A program made the translations under genes and the position numbers. From assembly GCA_012798935.1 (NCBI GenBank), contig JAAZMG010000275.1, forward strand, positions 1 to 19,451: 19,451 nt of DNA, in the 5' to 3' direction. Shown piece after piece: positions 1 through 9,475 of this stretch. Positions within the stretch are counted from its first letter, which is position 1; every line of letters begins with the position of its first letter. Source of the DNA: Tissierellia bacterium (GTDB taxonomy: Bacteria; Bacillota; Clostridia; Tissierellales; Tepidimicrobiaceae). Under the pieces are notes generated by a model that saw nothing but the letters and a program-made list of their open reading frames with translations, ran no database searches and was not told where the DNA came from.

Positions 1-3000
1 CATCTCTTATATAAATTATTTCTCCTGGAATATCTGCTATAGGATCATTGTACCAAGGTGTTAATTTGTTTTCTCTACTATTGTCTGCCCAAGTAAAACC
101 TGTACCCCATTCAGTAACAATAAATCCAAATTTCCTATTTGAAATAACATTTATCCAAGGTAATGGAGTATTTAAATCCTCTGTAAGTTTAATAATATAT
201 TCTTTTCCATCTTTTGAAAAACCTCCATATCCATTAAAATAGTCTGTATCTAAAGACATATTATGGTCTGGATATTCTGCTCTTTCTATTTTATCAAACT
301 TTTTATAAGGTATAGAATCCTTTTTATGCTTTTTATCCACAAATCCCTCTTCCGCATCTATGATAATTCTAGCCCATTTATATAAAAGTGATATATCCTC
401 ATCTTCTAAAGCATTTCTATTTCTAATAAATATTCCACCAGGACGGTCTACAATATTTCCCCTATTTTCATATATTACTTCTCTTATGTTTTCAAATAAA
501 GGTTGATAATATATGGATTCATCTTCATTCAACACTACTAAGTCCACTATTAATCCTTTGTAAGACCAGTACTCATGAGCATTTATTAATTCTACTAAAG
601 TTTCTATCCCTTCCATGGATTCTATAGTAATTAAAACTATAGGATTATCCCCAGAAATACCCTGAGCCCAAAGGCCTTCTTTTCCTTTCCTGTTTTCTTT
701 AAGTAAATTAACATATCTAATTTTATTATTCTCCTCAGAGTAAAATAGATAAGGTAGTAAATCCTCATAAAGTTTAATATTTGAATGATTTAAACTTAAA
801 TACCCTATCTCCGTCTTAGACTTAGTTTTGGAAAGTTCTCTAGCCATATTTATACTATTTATATCATCATATTTATTGAGTATATCTATTGCATCATCCT
901 TATTATGAGTTATAGCTGTTATATAGTATATTTCCACTTGTTCCTTTGGATTTATTTTAACCTTTTTACTTATACTCATTATAGGATCTAGGACTATTCC
1001 TGTAGTATCCGTAAGACCTTTTAAAAGAGGTCCCTTAGGATTTTTCAAACTTCTACCTCTACCTATAAAATTTGCCCTATTGGTTTCATATTGAAACTTG
1101 TCTGCATTATCTCCAAAGGATTTGACCCCATGTAAAATCCAATTATCTTGAATATCTTCTACCCTCTTTCTCCTATAGGCTAATAGACCTTCTTTTTCCT
1201 CTAATACTTCTGTTCTAATAAATAGATTATTAAATGCAGGATGGGCAAGATCCGATTTTAATCTTTCACCTACTATCTCAAAATAGCTTATAGTCTCAAG
1301 TAATACTTCCTCATCTCCATTGTTTATTAACCTTACTTTTCTGATTTCTCCTAATTCTTCTGGCAGCAAAAATACATCCATTTTAGTTTCTATATCTCCA
1401 TCTTTTCTATAGAAATTAGCCTTATAAGTAGAAAACTCTACTTTATATAAATCCGGTTCCTCATAGGTAGGAGCATAAGTTGTAGACCATAATTTATTGT
1501 TTTTTAAATCCTTTATATATATAAACTGCCCATAGGAATTAGCCAAATAATCCTTTCGCCATCTATTGATAAACATATCCTTATTTTTAGAAAAACCTTC
1601 TCCCCTATTAGTTATCATCAAAGAATAGGTACTAGATGATAGGATATGACATTTTATATCCTTTAGGTCCTCCTTTGTATATACTCTCCTATCCCATATT
1701 TCTCTCCTTTTAATAACCATATTTACTTCTTTTAAATTTTCTTTTTGTTTTGATATTATTGGTCTTATTGGTACCTTTTCCTGTAACAAAAATTCACCAC
1801 ATTTCATTTGAGGATCTTTATGAAATCTATTTACCAATATATCTTTATTAATGAAATTATTTATGGAAGCAAATATCATTCCTTGATGATGACTCATATA
1901 GGATTTAACTATACCTTTATCCAAATGGGCAGGAAGCCTACTTATAGTATAATCTACAGCTTCATAAAATCCATAAGGTCCTTTTAGGCCTTCTTCTTCA
2001 AGTCTTTTTATATTCTTTAGCACTTCGCTATGGTCAAACTTTAATGCTAAAAAAGTAGAATAAGGTGATACTACTAGCTCATCCTTTAATCCCCTTTTAA
2101 ATCCTAAAGCTGGTACACCAAAAGCTTTATATTGGTAATTCAATTGGCCATCAAAAGCAAAAAAACCGGATTCAGAAATACCCCAAGGTACATTCTTATA
2201 ATTAGCATAGTCTTTTTGTATCTTTATAGATGTTTTATAGGTTTCATCTAATAGAGTATTCCTATAATTTTTCAATACTATAGAAGGCATAAGATATTCA
2301 AACATTGTACCTGACCAAGATGCTAAAGATATGTAGCCTTCTTCCATAATCAACGCTTTACCTAATCTTTGCCAATGTTTTAAAGGCACTTCTTTTCTGG
2401 AAATAGCAATATAACTGGTTATTCTAGCTTCAGAAGCTAATAGATCATAATGACAATTTAATATCTTGTTCTCCCCTACATTATAACCAATATAAAACAA
2501 GCCCTTATCTCCATCATATAATGGCCCAAACTTAGTATTATCTATTAATTTTTGAATTCTATCTATTAGATTATATGTAGGTCCATTATATAAAGATCCT
2601 TTATTAAGATATTCTTTTAATCCTTCCTTAAGCACTATTAAATAGGATATAAGATTTCCACTATCTACTGTGGAAACGAATATGGGTCTTAAAGGCTCCA
2701 AAGTTTCTGTATTATACCAATTATATAAATGGCCTTCCCATTTATCCATTTTTTCTAAAGTTCCTATGGTTAAATTAATTAAATCTATCATTTCCGAAGT
2801 AGTTATAAATCCTAAATCTCTACTAGAGAGTATGGACATAAGATAAAACCCTATATTCGTAGGGGAAGTTCTATTAGCCACACCATTATAAGGATATTCC
2901 TGAAGATTGTCTGGTGGTAAATAATTGTTCTTGCTATCTGTAAGTGTTTTGTAATACTCCCAAGTTTGCTTTCCAATATCTGTAAGAAACTCTATGTCTT

Positions 3001-5824
3001 CTCGTTTAACTTCTATAACTTCTTCCTCTTCTTTACTAATCATATAGGCAACTACAGGTCCTCCTATCCATAATAGAGAAGCCACTCCAGATAGGATTAA
3101 ATTATTAGGTCTAAATATATAGGTTAAAACCATCAATAGTATAGAAGCAAATATATTTTCCTTCATCCTTTTAAAATAACTTGAAATATCATTTTCTAAT
3201 CTTTTTTCCATATCAAAAGCTGTAGTCCACTCTAGTAAATTCTTTTTTGAAACAAATACCCTATATAAAGTTCTAGCTACTGCATCTAACATCATTTTGG
3301 CCTCATAGGGAAGGAACATAAAAGATAATATTCCTTGATATATATAGGTTTTATATCCTAATATAAGGTTTCCATTTAGCTTCATCTTTTGAACTTTAAA
3401 TCTTTTATACAATATATATTCTAAGGCCATAACCATAATAGGTAATAATATAGTAATAAGAAAAAGACCTACCCAAACGAAAACATTACCAGGGAAAAAA
3501 ACTATCCCTAGAAATAAAGTCAAAAACAAAAATATAGGTATTAGACTTCTTCTCATATTATCTAAGATTTTCCACTTAGAAAGGGAAGAGATAGATTTGT
3601 TTTTAAGCCATCTTATCAATTGCCAATCCCCTCTAACCCATCTATGTTGTCTCATTATATAAGAACTATACTTTTCTGGATATCCGTCTATTAACTCAAT
3701 ATCCGCAGCTAAGCCTACCCTAATATAGCTGCCTTCTAAAAGATCATGACTTAGTACAGTATTTTCTGGTATCTCCTCTTTTAAACATCTTTGAAATACT
3801 TCTAAATCATATATACCCTTACCTGTAAATATACCTTCCCCAAATAAATCCTGGTATATATCCGAAACTGCAGTACTATAGGGGTCTATTCCTCCCATAC
3901 CTGCAAATATTCTAGTAAATAAAGATTTGCTACTGCTTTCAATATCTACTGAAATTCTTGGCTGTATAAGTCCATATCCTTCTTTTACAATATTTTTTAT
4001 TTCGTCTATTATGGCTGCATTTAAGGGATGTGAAATTGTACCTATTAGTTTCCTTGCTCCATCAATAGGTAGTTTAGTATCTGCATCTAAAGTTATAACA
4101 TATTTAATTTTAATATTGGAAATATCTCCAGATATTACATTGAAAGTTGTATTTTTATCCCCCAACAATAGATTATTAAATTCTACTAATGCTCCCCTTT
4201 TCCTCTCCCAACCCATCCATCTTTCTTGAGTTTTAGAATATACTCTCTTTCTGTGGAAAAAATAGAAAATATCTTCTTCTGTACTATATTTTTTATTTAA
4301 TTTCCCTATAATCTCCAAACCCTTATCTATTATCTTTTGATCATATTCTGTAGTTTCCTGATATTCATCTTTAAAATCTCCTACTAATCCAAAATAAATG
4401 TTTTTTTCTTTATTAGATAGATAATAAACCTCTAAATTCTCTGCTAATTCCTCTACTCTATCTTCATCAGGCAAAAGGGTGGGAATGACAACAAAGGTGG
4501 CATATTCTTTAGGAATATCCTGTTTATAATCAACTTTAGGTAATACCTTTGGTTTGAATTTTTTACAATAAAAGTAATTTAATATGTTTATAGAAATAGT
4601 CATTGCTGGAATAAATGTTATAATAAAGACTAATATCCCCCAGTATATATTTCCCCTATTATAAGCATATCCACTAAAAAAATATGTTAAAAGAATAGAC
4701 AGTAAAACAATAGGGAAATAATAGTAGCTATATTTCCCTAAGTAAATACCCATATCTTTGTCATTATGACCAAAGTAGTCAAATAGCTCTTTCCTTCCTT
4801 TATCTATTAAATAATATCCTATATGAGCCTTTTTATCTTGGCTTCCCTTATTCCACTGCTCTTTGGCCAACTCTAACACCTTTTTTGATATAAATATCTC
4901 CTGTACTTTAAACCTTTCCGCTAATCTTTGAGTTTCATATCTATAATAATTTTTTGAATTATAGTCCATGTTTTCATATATATTTAAAGGATCTTCTTCA
5001 AATACTTTCTCTACTAAAGATATGGAGTTAAAAACCCTTTCCCAATTAAGAGAAGAAATATCTCTTATAGAACTTATTCCATAACCTAAAGATACTTTAT
5101 ATTTAGATTGAATCATATACTCCTTCTCTAGCATATCTTTTATACTCTTACCTACATAATCCAATCTTTTATCAATTATATCTAATATAGACTGAAACTC
5201 ATTCTTGTCAGCTCTTATTTTTCGAACTAGTCTCTCTATTTCTGTGGAATCCATAGTATGGATATTTTGTATGGTTTTATCTAAATTTTCTTCTATGGAC
5301 AGATCAATATTCTCTACTTTATCCCAGGTTCTATTTATTTTAACAAGATTTAATATAATATTTCTAATATACTCCATTAAGCCTAAGGTAAGAACAGTGG
5401 AAAGCCTAACTATTTCCTCTAAGGTCAATATTTCCTCTCTTTGAAAGACATTGACAAAATCTATTAAAGTTTCCTCTGTAATCTTTCCTGCTGAATAAGA
5501 TATTAGCTCTAAAGCTAAAGCATATACCCTAGGATATTCCTTTAAAGAATCCGTTTCTATTATATTTAATATAATTTTTTCTTCTTTTTTTAAATCAATT
5601 TTTAATGATTTATAGGTTAGTTCAATTAAATAAAAATTATCTAAAAGCCATTCCGTTCCTTTAGGTAAAGACTTACCCTTAGATAAATCCATATTGAACC
5701 TTAAATAAGCTTTCTCAATATCCTCAAAACTTTGATCTAATCTATTCAAAAGAAATTCTTTTACATTAACTTTTCTACTTACTCTATATAACACATGCAT
5801 TTCTTCTCCATAATCTGGCCACAT
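1..5824 (-). CDS. ndvB: Cyclic beta-1,2-glucan synthase family protein (NdvB/Cgs), C-terminus off the window
   Basis: Predicted inner-membrane enzyme that polymerises glucose from a nucleotide sugar into beta-1,2-glucan and, in known members, cyclises it. I read an open frame from 5824 to the left edge, 1941 residues without a stop; family members are about 2800. Seen in order: helical N-terminal region; membrane segments near 364-415; glycosyltransferase core with DADT at 580-583, HDLLEG at 693-698 and QHRWVRGDWQ at 726-735; membrane segments near 756-805 and 887-929; glycoamylase-like region from about 955 with SHHQGM near 1314; and a first GH94-type sandwich from about 1392. The second sandwich ends at the edge with the family motif DPIADIPGE. 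The catalytic GH94 part is missing only because the window stops. ATG at 5824 has GAGGT five bases upstream; in-frame ATGs at 5845 and 5836 lack a well-spaced site. It follows the fusion gene by 16 to 37 bases, so they are probably co-transcribed. Confidence 0.9.
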   Translation of the reverse strand, partial: MWPDYGEEMHVLYRVSRKVNVKEFLLNRLDQSFEDIEKAYLRFNMDLSKGKSLPKGTEWLLDNFYLIELTYKSLKIDLKKEEKIILNIIETDSLKEYPRVYALALELISYSAGKITEETLIDFVNVFQREEILTLEEIVRLSTVLTLGLMEYIRNIILNLVKINRTWDKVENIDLSIEENLDKTIQNIHTMDSTEIERLVRKIRADKNEFQSILDIIDKRLDYVGKSIKDMLEKEYMIQSKYKVSLGYGISSIRDISSLNWERVFNSISLVEKVFEEDPLNIYENMDYNSKNYYRYETQRLAERFKVQEIFISKKVLELAKEQWNKGSQDKKAHIGYYLIDKGRKELFDYFGHNDKDMGIYLGKYSYYYFPIVLLSILLTYFFSGYAYNRGNIYWGILVFIITFIPAMTISINILNYFYCKKFKPKVLPKVDYKQDIPKEYATFVVIPTLLPDEDRVEELAENLEVYYLSNKEKNIYFGLVGDFKDEYQETTEYDQKIIDKGLEIIGKLNKKYSTEEDIFYFFHRKRVYSKTQERWMGWERKRGALVEFNNLLLGDKNTTFNVISGDISNIKIKYVITLDADTKLPIDGARKLIGTISHPLNAAIIDEIKNIVKEGYGLIQPRISVDIESSSKSLFTRIFAGMGGIDPYSTAVSDIYQDLFGEGIFTGKGIYDLEVFQRCLKEEIPENTVLSHDLLEGSYIRVGLAADIELIDGYPEKYSSYIMRQHRWVRGDWQLIRWLKNKSISSLSKWKILDNMRRSLIPIFLFLTLFLGIVFFPGNVFVWVGLFLITILLPIMVMALEYILYKRFKVQKMKLNGNLILGYKTYIYQGILSFMFLPYEAKMMLDAVARTLYRVFVSKKNLLEWTTAFDMEKRLENDISSYFKRMKENIFASILLMVLTYIFRPNNLILSGVASLLWIGGPVVAYMISKEEEEVIEVKREDIEFLTDIGKQTWEYYKTLTDSKNNYLPPDNLQEYPYNGVANRTSPTNIGFYLMSILSSRDLGFITTSEMIDLINLTIGTLEKMDKWEGHLYNWYNTETLEPLRPIFVSTVDSGNLISYLIVLKEGLKEYLNKGSLYNGPTYNLIDRIQKLIDNTKFGPLYDGDKGLFYIGYNVGENKILNCHYDLLASEARITSYIAISRKEVPLKHWQRLGKALIMEEGYISLASWSGTMFEYLMPSIVLKNYRNTLLDETYKTSIKIQKDYANYKNVPWGISESGFFAFDGQLNYQYKAFGVPALGFKRGLKDELVVSPYSTFLALKFDHSEVLKNIKRLEEEGLKGPYGFYEAVDYTISRLPAHLDKGIVKSYMSHHQGMIFASINNFINKDILVNRFHKDPQMKCGEFLLQEKVPIRPIISKQKENLKEVNMVIKRREIWDRRVYTKEDLKDIKCHILSSSTYSLMITNRGEGFSKNKDMFINRWRKDYLANSYGQFIYIKDLKNNKLWSTTYAPTYEEPDLYKVEFSTYKANFYRKDGDIETKMDVFLLPEELGEIRKVRLINNGDEEVLLETISYFEIVGERLKSDLAHPAFNNLFIRTEVLEEKEGLLAYRRKRVEDIQDNWILHGVKSFGDNADKFQYETNRANFIGRGRSLKNPKGPLLKGLTDTTGIVLDPIMSISKKVKINPKEQVEIYYITAITHNKDDAIDILNKYDDINSINMARELSKTKSKTEIGYLSLNHSNIKLYEDLLPYLFYSEENNKIRYVNLLKENRKGKEGLWAQGISGDNPIVLITIESMEGIETLVELINAHEYWSYKGLIVDLVVLNEDESIYYQPLFENIREVIYENRGNIVDRPGGIFIRNRNALEDEDISLLYKWARIIIDAEEGFVDKKHKKDSIPYKKFDKIERAEYPDHNMSLDTDYFNGYGGFSKDGKEYIIKLTEDLNTPLPWINVISNRKFGFIVTEWGTGFTWADNSRENKLTPWYNDPIADIPGEIIYIRD

Positions 5825-5861
5825 ACTAAACCTCATTCCTTTCATTTGTAACGTTTTCAAA

Positions 5862-8306
5862 TCAGCCTTTCATCATATTTTTAATCTTTTCATGGTATTT
5901 AATCCACAACTCTTCTGCATATTCTTCATCATAACCCTCTATATATAAGTTAAATACAGGCCTCTCTTCATCAGGAATAATTAAAGCCCAACCTTTATCA
6001 TCTATAAACCTAATACCTTCTTTAAGTTCAATACCTTCTTTTCTATCCTCTGTTAATCTTCTTATAATATTCCCCTTATCATCCCATCTACAGGGAATTT
6101 CTTTTTTTAAATAAAAGTATTCAGGCAATTCTCCTACAATCTTGTTTAGTGTAGTATTATTCCCCACTAGATAATCTATTATTTTCCCTGTAGCCCAAAT
6201 ATTATCAAAATTCAATATATATTGGCAATCAATCTTTTCCTTCACCATAGTTTGAATAACATGGGATATGCTAGATTTACTATAGATTGTATGGCCTTTA
6301 TATTCTTCAATTAGTTTTTCCGTAGCTCTTGGGTAATTATATGGAATTACTGCATCTTCTATCTCTCCACTTTTAAGACCTATCAATAGGGATAATAAAT
6401 AATATTTTTCGTCCTGAACAATATTAAATCCATCGGTTAATTCTACCTTTTCTCCATTTTGACTATATAATAAACCTAAATCCCCTTCTTCCTCCAATAC
6501 TATATTCTTAATATCTTCTATTTTAAATCCTTTTCTATACTGGGCTGTTTTAACTTGACAGCCTATATTCTTTAAATACCTTTCTGCTAAATTAGATATA
6601 TTCTTTGATGAAGAAGATATAATTATTTTAGGCTTTTGGTTTTTAATTACACCAATATTTTTTAGCTGTCTCTTCCCTTCTTTTAAATAAATTGTAGAAA
6701 AATTATATATATTTACTACATCTTCAATCTCACTACCATTACATCTTTTAAAATCCTCTATAGTCAAACAGCTTTCAATTTTTCTTGATTTATTCTTGTC
6801 TATATTTGCTCCTTCCTTATCAATAAATTCTATATAGACCATATCTTCATAGGAACTATCTCCCCTTATATGGACACCACCATCTGCTTTAAAATGCTTT
6901 ACTCCAAACCTACATATAGGTATAGTACTATTTTTAATATCTATAACCTGGGACCCTGTTGAAAGTATGCCTGAAATAATAGAGTTTTTTGTAGATTTTG
7001 ATAGATTGTATTCATCACTACTTACAATATAGGTTCCTTTATTATTAATAACAGTAGCAAAAGCGCTCCCTAAACCAGTAGCTATCTCTGGGGTTATACT
7101 TTCATTAAATATTCCAGAAATATTTCTATCCCCAAATAGTTTTTTGGTTGCTCTTTCTCCCCATATTAAATTATTTTTTACCGTTACCTTTTCATCTATT
7201 GTCTTATAGGGCCATATCTTAACTTTAGGTTTTATTGTACTGTCTTTGGCGATTTTAGAATAAGATCCTATTACTACTCCTTCAAACATTCTACTTCTTT
7301 GGCTTATATAGACATTGTTACATATGACAGACTTTCTAATCTCGCAATTTTTAGATATATTTACATTATCCCAAATAATACTCCTTTTTATAGAAGTACC
7401 TTCCCCTATGATACAATGATTTCCTATAACCGTATAAGGCTCTATTATCGCCCCTTCCTTTATTAAAGAGTTTTTACCTATATAAATTGGTGAGTATATT
7501 TTAGCCCCTTTTTCAAGAATAGTGCCTTCGCCTATCCAAATATCCTTCCTCTGTTGTTTCCCTAATAGGTAATGCATACTTTCATCGGATAATATATCCT
7601 TATGGGTTTCTATATATGTATTTAAATCCCCTACATCACACCAATATTCCTCCGTTACATATCCATACATTGGTACACCATCTTTAAGAAGCCTTGGAAA
7701 CAAATCCTTGCTAAAGTCAAAGTTTTCCCCTTTTTCATAGTAATCCAACACTTCTGGCTCTAGTATATATATGCCTGTATTGATAGTGTCGCTAAACACC
7801 TCTCCCCAACTAGGCTTTTCTAAAAATCTGGTTATCCTTCCATTATCGTCGGTAATAACTACCCCATATTCTAAAGGTATAGGTTCTCTTTTTAATATCA
7901 GTGTAGCTTTAGAACCTTTTTCTATATGAAAATCATAAGCTTTTTTTAAATCTATATTGGTAAAAGCATCTCCACTTATTACAATAACAGTGCTATCTAA
8001 AATTTCATCAGCATTTTTTACACTACCCCCTGTACCTAAGGGCCTATCTTCAATATAGTAGTTAATATTAGCATTAAATTTAGATCCATCCTCAAAATAA
8101 TCCATTATCATCTCAGGTAAATAGCATAATGTAACTGCTATATCATTGATTCCATACTTTTTTAAAAGGTCTATCCCATATTCCATTACTGGTTTGTTAA
8201 AAATAGGCACCATTGGCTTAGGCAAATGACAAGTTAAAGGTCTAAGCCGGGTACCTATTCCTCCTGACATTATTACTCCTTTAATTGGACTCACTCCTTT
8301 ATGCAT
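5862..8306 (-). CDS. Sugar-phosphate nucleotidyltransferase fused to hexapeptide repeats and a degenerate phosphomannomutase-like domain
   Basis: Predicted cytosolic enzyme that joins a sugar-1-phosphate to a nucleotide; annotated relatives are usually called mannose-1-phosphate guanylyltransferase, but the sugar and nucleotide cannot be read from sequence. The N-terminal Rossmann-like domain (about 8-240) has GGIGTRLRPLT at 15-25, PKPM at 29-32, GTGG at 91-94, SGDAF at 111-115, EKP at 163-165 and WCDVGD at 222-227. Hexapeptide-type left-handed helix repeats span about 255-365. The rest (about 385-814) has the layout of a phosphohexomutase, but the phosphoserine loop reads GGVHIRGDSSYED (476-488), the metal loop reads YSQNGEK (614-620) and the end lacks RPSGTEP. 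The mutase half is therefore probably inactive or regulatory. Start is uncertain: ATG 8306 has no clear ribosome site, while ATT 8285 and ATG 8270 do. Its place before the glucan synthase suggests supply of nucleotide-glucose. Confidence 0.85.
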   Translation of the reverse strand: MHKGVSPIKGVIMSGGIGTRLRPLTCHLPKPMVPIFNKPVMEYGIDLLKKYGINDIAVTLCYLPEMIMDYFEDGSKFNANINYYIEDRPLGTGGSVKNADEILDSTVIVISGDAFTNIDLKKAYDFHIEKGSKATLILKREPIPLEYGVVITDDNGRITRFLEKPSWGEVFSDTINTGIYILEPEVLDYYEKGENFDFSKDLFPRLLKDGVPMYGYVTEEYWCDVGDLNTYIETHKDILSDESMHYLLGKQQRKDIWIGEGTILEKGAKIYSPIYIGKNSLIKEGAIIEPYTVIGNHCIIGEGTSIKRSIIWDNVNISKNCEIRKSVICNNVYISQRSRMFEGVVIGSYSKIAKDSTIKPKVKIWPYKTIDEKVTVKNNLIWGERATKKLFGDRNISGIFNESITPEIATGLGSAFATVINNKGTYIVSSDEYNLSKSTKNSIISGILSTGSQVIDIKNSTIPICRFGVKHFKADGGVHIRGDSSYEDMVYIEFIDKEGANIDKNKSRKIESCLTIEDFKRCNGSEIEDVVNIYNFSTIYLKEGKRQLKNIGVIKNQKPKIIISSSSKNISNLAERYLKNIGCQVKTAQYRKGFKIEDIKNIVLEEEGDLGLLYSQNGEKVELTDGFNIVQDEKYYLLSLLIGLKSGEIEDAVIPYNYPRATEKLIEEYKGHTIYSKSSISHVIQTMVKEKIDCQYILNFDNIWATGKIIDYLVGNNTTLNKIVGELPEYFYLKKEIPCRWDDKGNIIRRLTEDRKEGIELKEGIRFIDDKGWALIIPDEERPVFNLYIEGYDEEYAEELWIKYHEKIKNMMKG

Positions 8307-8344
8307 AATACTTATACAAGAATATTTTGTGGATTTTCTTGCAA

Positions 8345-8350
8345 ATTATA
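8345..8350 (-). promoter_or_regulatory. Candidate -10 box for the nucleotidyltransferase/glucan synthase pair
   Basis: The minus strand reads TATAAT here, just after the hairpin that ends the peptide operon and 39 bases before the ATG of the fusion gene. No convincing -35 hexamer lies 16 to 18 bases upstream, because that stretch is inside the hairpin, so this is only a weak call. The pair could also be reached by read-through from the peptide operon. Confidence 0.3.
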
Positions 8351-8356
8351 CATAAA

Positions 8357-8401
8357 AATAACTTCTCTTTTCGGTGCCTGGCACCAAAAAGAGAAGTTAT
8401 T
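8357..8401 (-). terminator. Long hairpin ending the opp-peptidase operon; possible REP-like element
   Basis: Arms 8357-8371 and 8387-8401 pair perfectly over 15 bases. After a C/A mismatch an inner GC-rich stem, GGTGC with GCACC around a three-base loop, closes it. On the minus strand it starts 18 bases past the peptidase stop and is followed by TTTTTATG, a modest U-tract, so it fits an intrinsic terminator. The stem is longer and more perfect than most terminators, and the GGTGCC-T-GGCACC core stands out in AT-rich sequence. I recall similar cores in dispersed Firmicute palindromes, so a repeat origin is possible. Confidence 0.75.
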
Positions 8402-8419
8402 GTCCCTCTTTCAATATTT

Positions 8420-9457
8420 TTAGTCTTCCATTATATATGCTATAAGAAGCTTAATATTGTTTTCTACACCATCTTTATGTGTTCTTTCATAATGATGTGT
8501 AGCATCTACTCCTAATCCTATACAAGCAAAGTTTGTATCTACCCCTTGAAGAACAGATAAACTAGCATCTGATCCATATCTATAATGAACATCTACTTTA
8601 TATCCGATATCATTTTTTTCAGCTAATTCAACCAATCTATTTCTAAAACCAAAATCATATGGGGTACGACTATCTTTAGCTACGATAGTAACACTTTTTT
8701 CATCTGATGTATGTTTCCCACCTACGGTACCAATATCTAAAGCTAACATTTCAGATACTTTTTCAGGAATTGCATATACACCATGTCCTATCTCCTCGTA
8801 ATTACTTATGAAGAAATGAGTAGTATGCTTTGGAATTAACCCATTATCCTTTAAGTATTTACATGCTGCAAACATTACAGCTACACAAGCTTTATCATCA
8901 AGATGTCTAGATTTTATATAACCACTTTCAGTAACTTGAACTCTAGGTTCAAAGGATACAAAATCTCCAACTGCTATTCCTAATTCTTTAGTATCTGATT
9001 CTGTTCTAACATCTTCATCTATTCGAACCTCTACTGTTTCTTCATTTCTCTCAGTAGTAGTTACAAGGTCAGAATAAACATGAACAGAAGCTTTTTCAGG
9101 TAATATAGTACCAGTATATATCTTCCCTTTTCTAGTCTTTATATATACATTTTCACCTTCTACTGAATTCCATGACAATCCTCCAATATTGGAAAGCTTT
9201 AATCTTCCATTTGGCTTTATTTCTTTTACCATAGCTCCAAGGGTATCGATATGAGCAGAGATAAATCTCTCATTCCCATCTTCTCTGCCTTTTATAGTTC
9301 CAAATATTGCTCCTTTATTTGTTTCAGATACTTCAATACCTAAAGAATTAAATTCTTCTCTTAATCTATCTATACTATTAGAGGTGTCACCTCCTGGACT
9401 AGTTATATTTAGTATTTCAGTCATTAAATCAATTGTATATTTCATATCAATATTCAA
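8420..9457 (-). CDS. M42 family metallo-aminopeptidase
   Basis: Predicted cytosolic two-metal aminopeptidase that trims imported peptides; M42 members usually form large tetrahedral assemblies. Counting from the GTG at 9466, the expected metal and catalytic residues are visible: SAHIDTLG with H72 and D74, SRHLDDKA with D190, NYEEIGHG with the E224-E225 pair, D244 in LALDIGTVG, and a C-terminal histidine in ATHHYERTH. The length, about 345 residues, is normal. The GTG at 9466 lies inside the AGAGGTGA ribosome site, so the TTG at 9457, five bases after that site, is the better start; ATG 9445 is too far away. It is the last gene of the opp operon, 18 bases after oppF, which suggests transport and hydrolysis of peptides are coupled. 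Some M42 proteins were once annotated as endoglucanases; the peptide transporter context argues against that. Confidence 0.88.
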   Translation of the reverse strand: MNIDMKYTIDLMTEILNITSPGGDTSNSIDRLREEFNSLGIEVSETNKGAIFGTIKGREDGNERFISAHIDTLGAMVKEIKPNGRLKLSNIGGLSWNSVEGENVYIKTRKGKIYTGTILPEKASVHVYSDLVTTTERNEETVEVRIDEDVRTESDTKELGIAVGDFVSFEPRVQVTESGYIKSRHLDDKACVAVMFAACKYLKDNGLIPKHTTHFFISNYEEIGHGVYAIPEKVSEMLALDIGTVGGKHTSDEKSVTIVAKDSRTPYDFGFRNRLVELAEKNDIGYKVDVHYRYGSDASLSVLQGVDTNFACIGLGVDATHHYERTHKDGVENNIKLLIAYIMED

Positions 9458-9475
9458 AATAATCACCTCTATTTA

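Noticed and set aside
3927..5444. Plus-strand open frames opposite the glucan synthase gene (3927-4229 and 5205-5444)
   Set aside because: They lie fully inside a strongly supported minus-strand gene, have no ribosome site I can see, and encode low-complexity hydrophobic sequence from antisense reading.
8317..8341. Inverted repeat CAAGAA / TTCTTG with a 13-base spacer before the fusion gene
   Set aside because: The arms are only six bases in AT-rich sequence and there is no firm promoter to anchor it as an operator.
8327..8515. Plus-strand open frame of 62 codons between the two operons
   Set aside because: It crosses the terminator hairpin and the 3' end of the peptidase gene and encodes no recognisable sequence.
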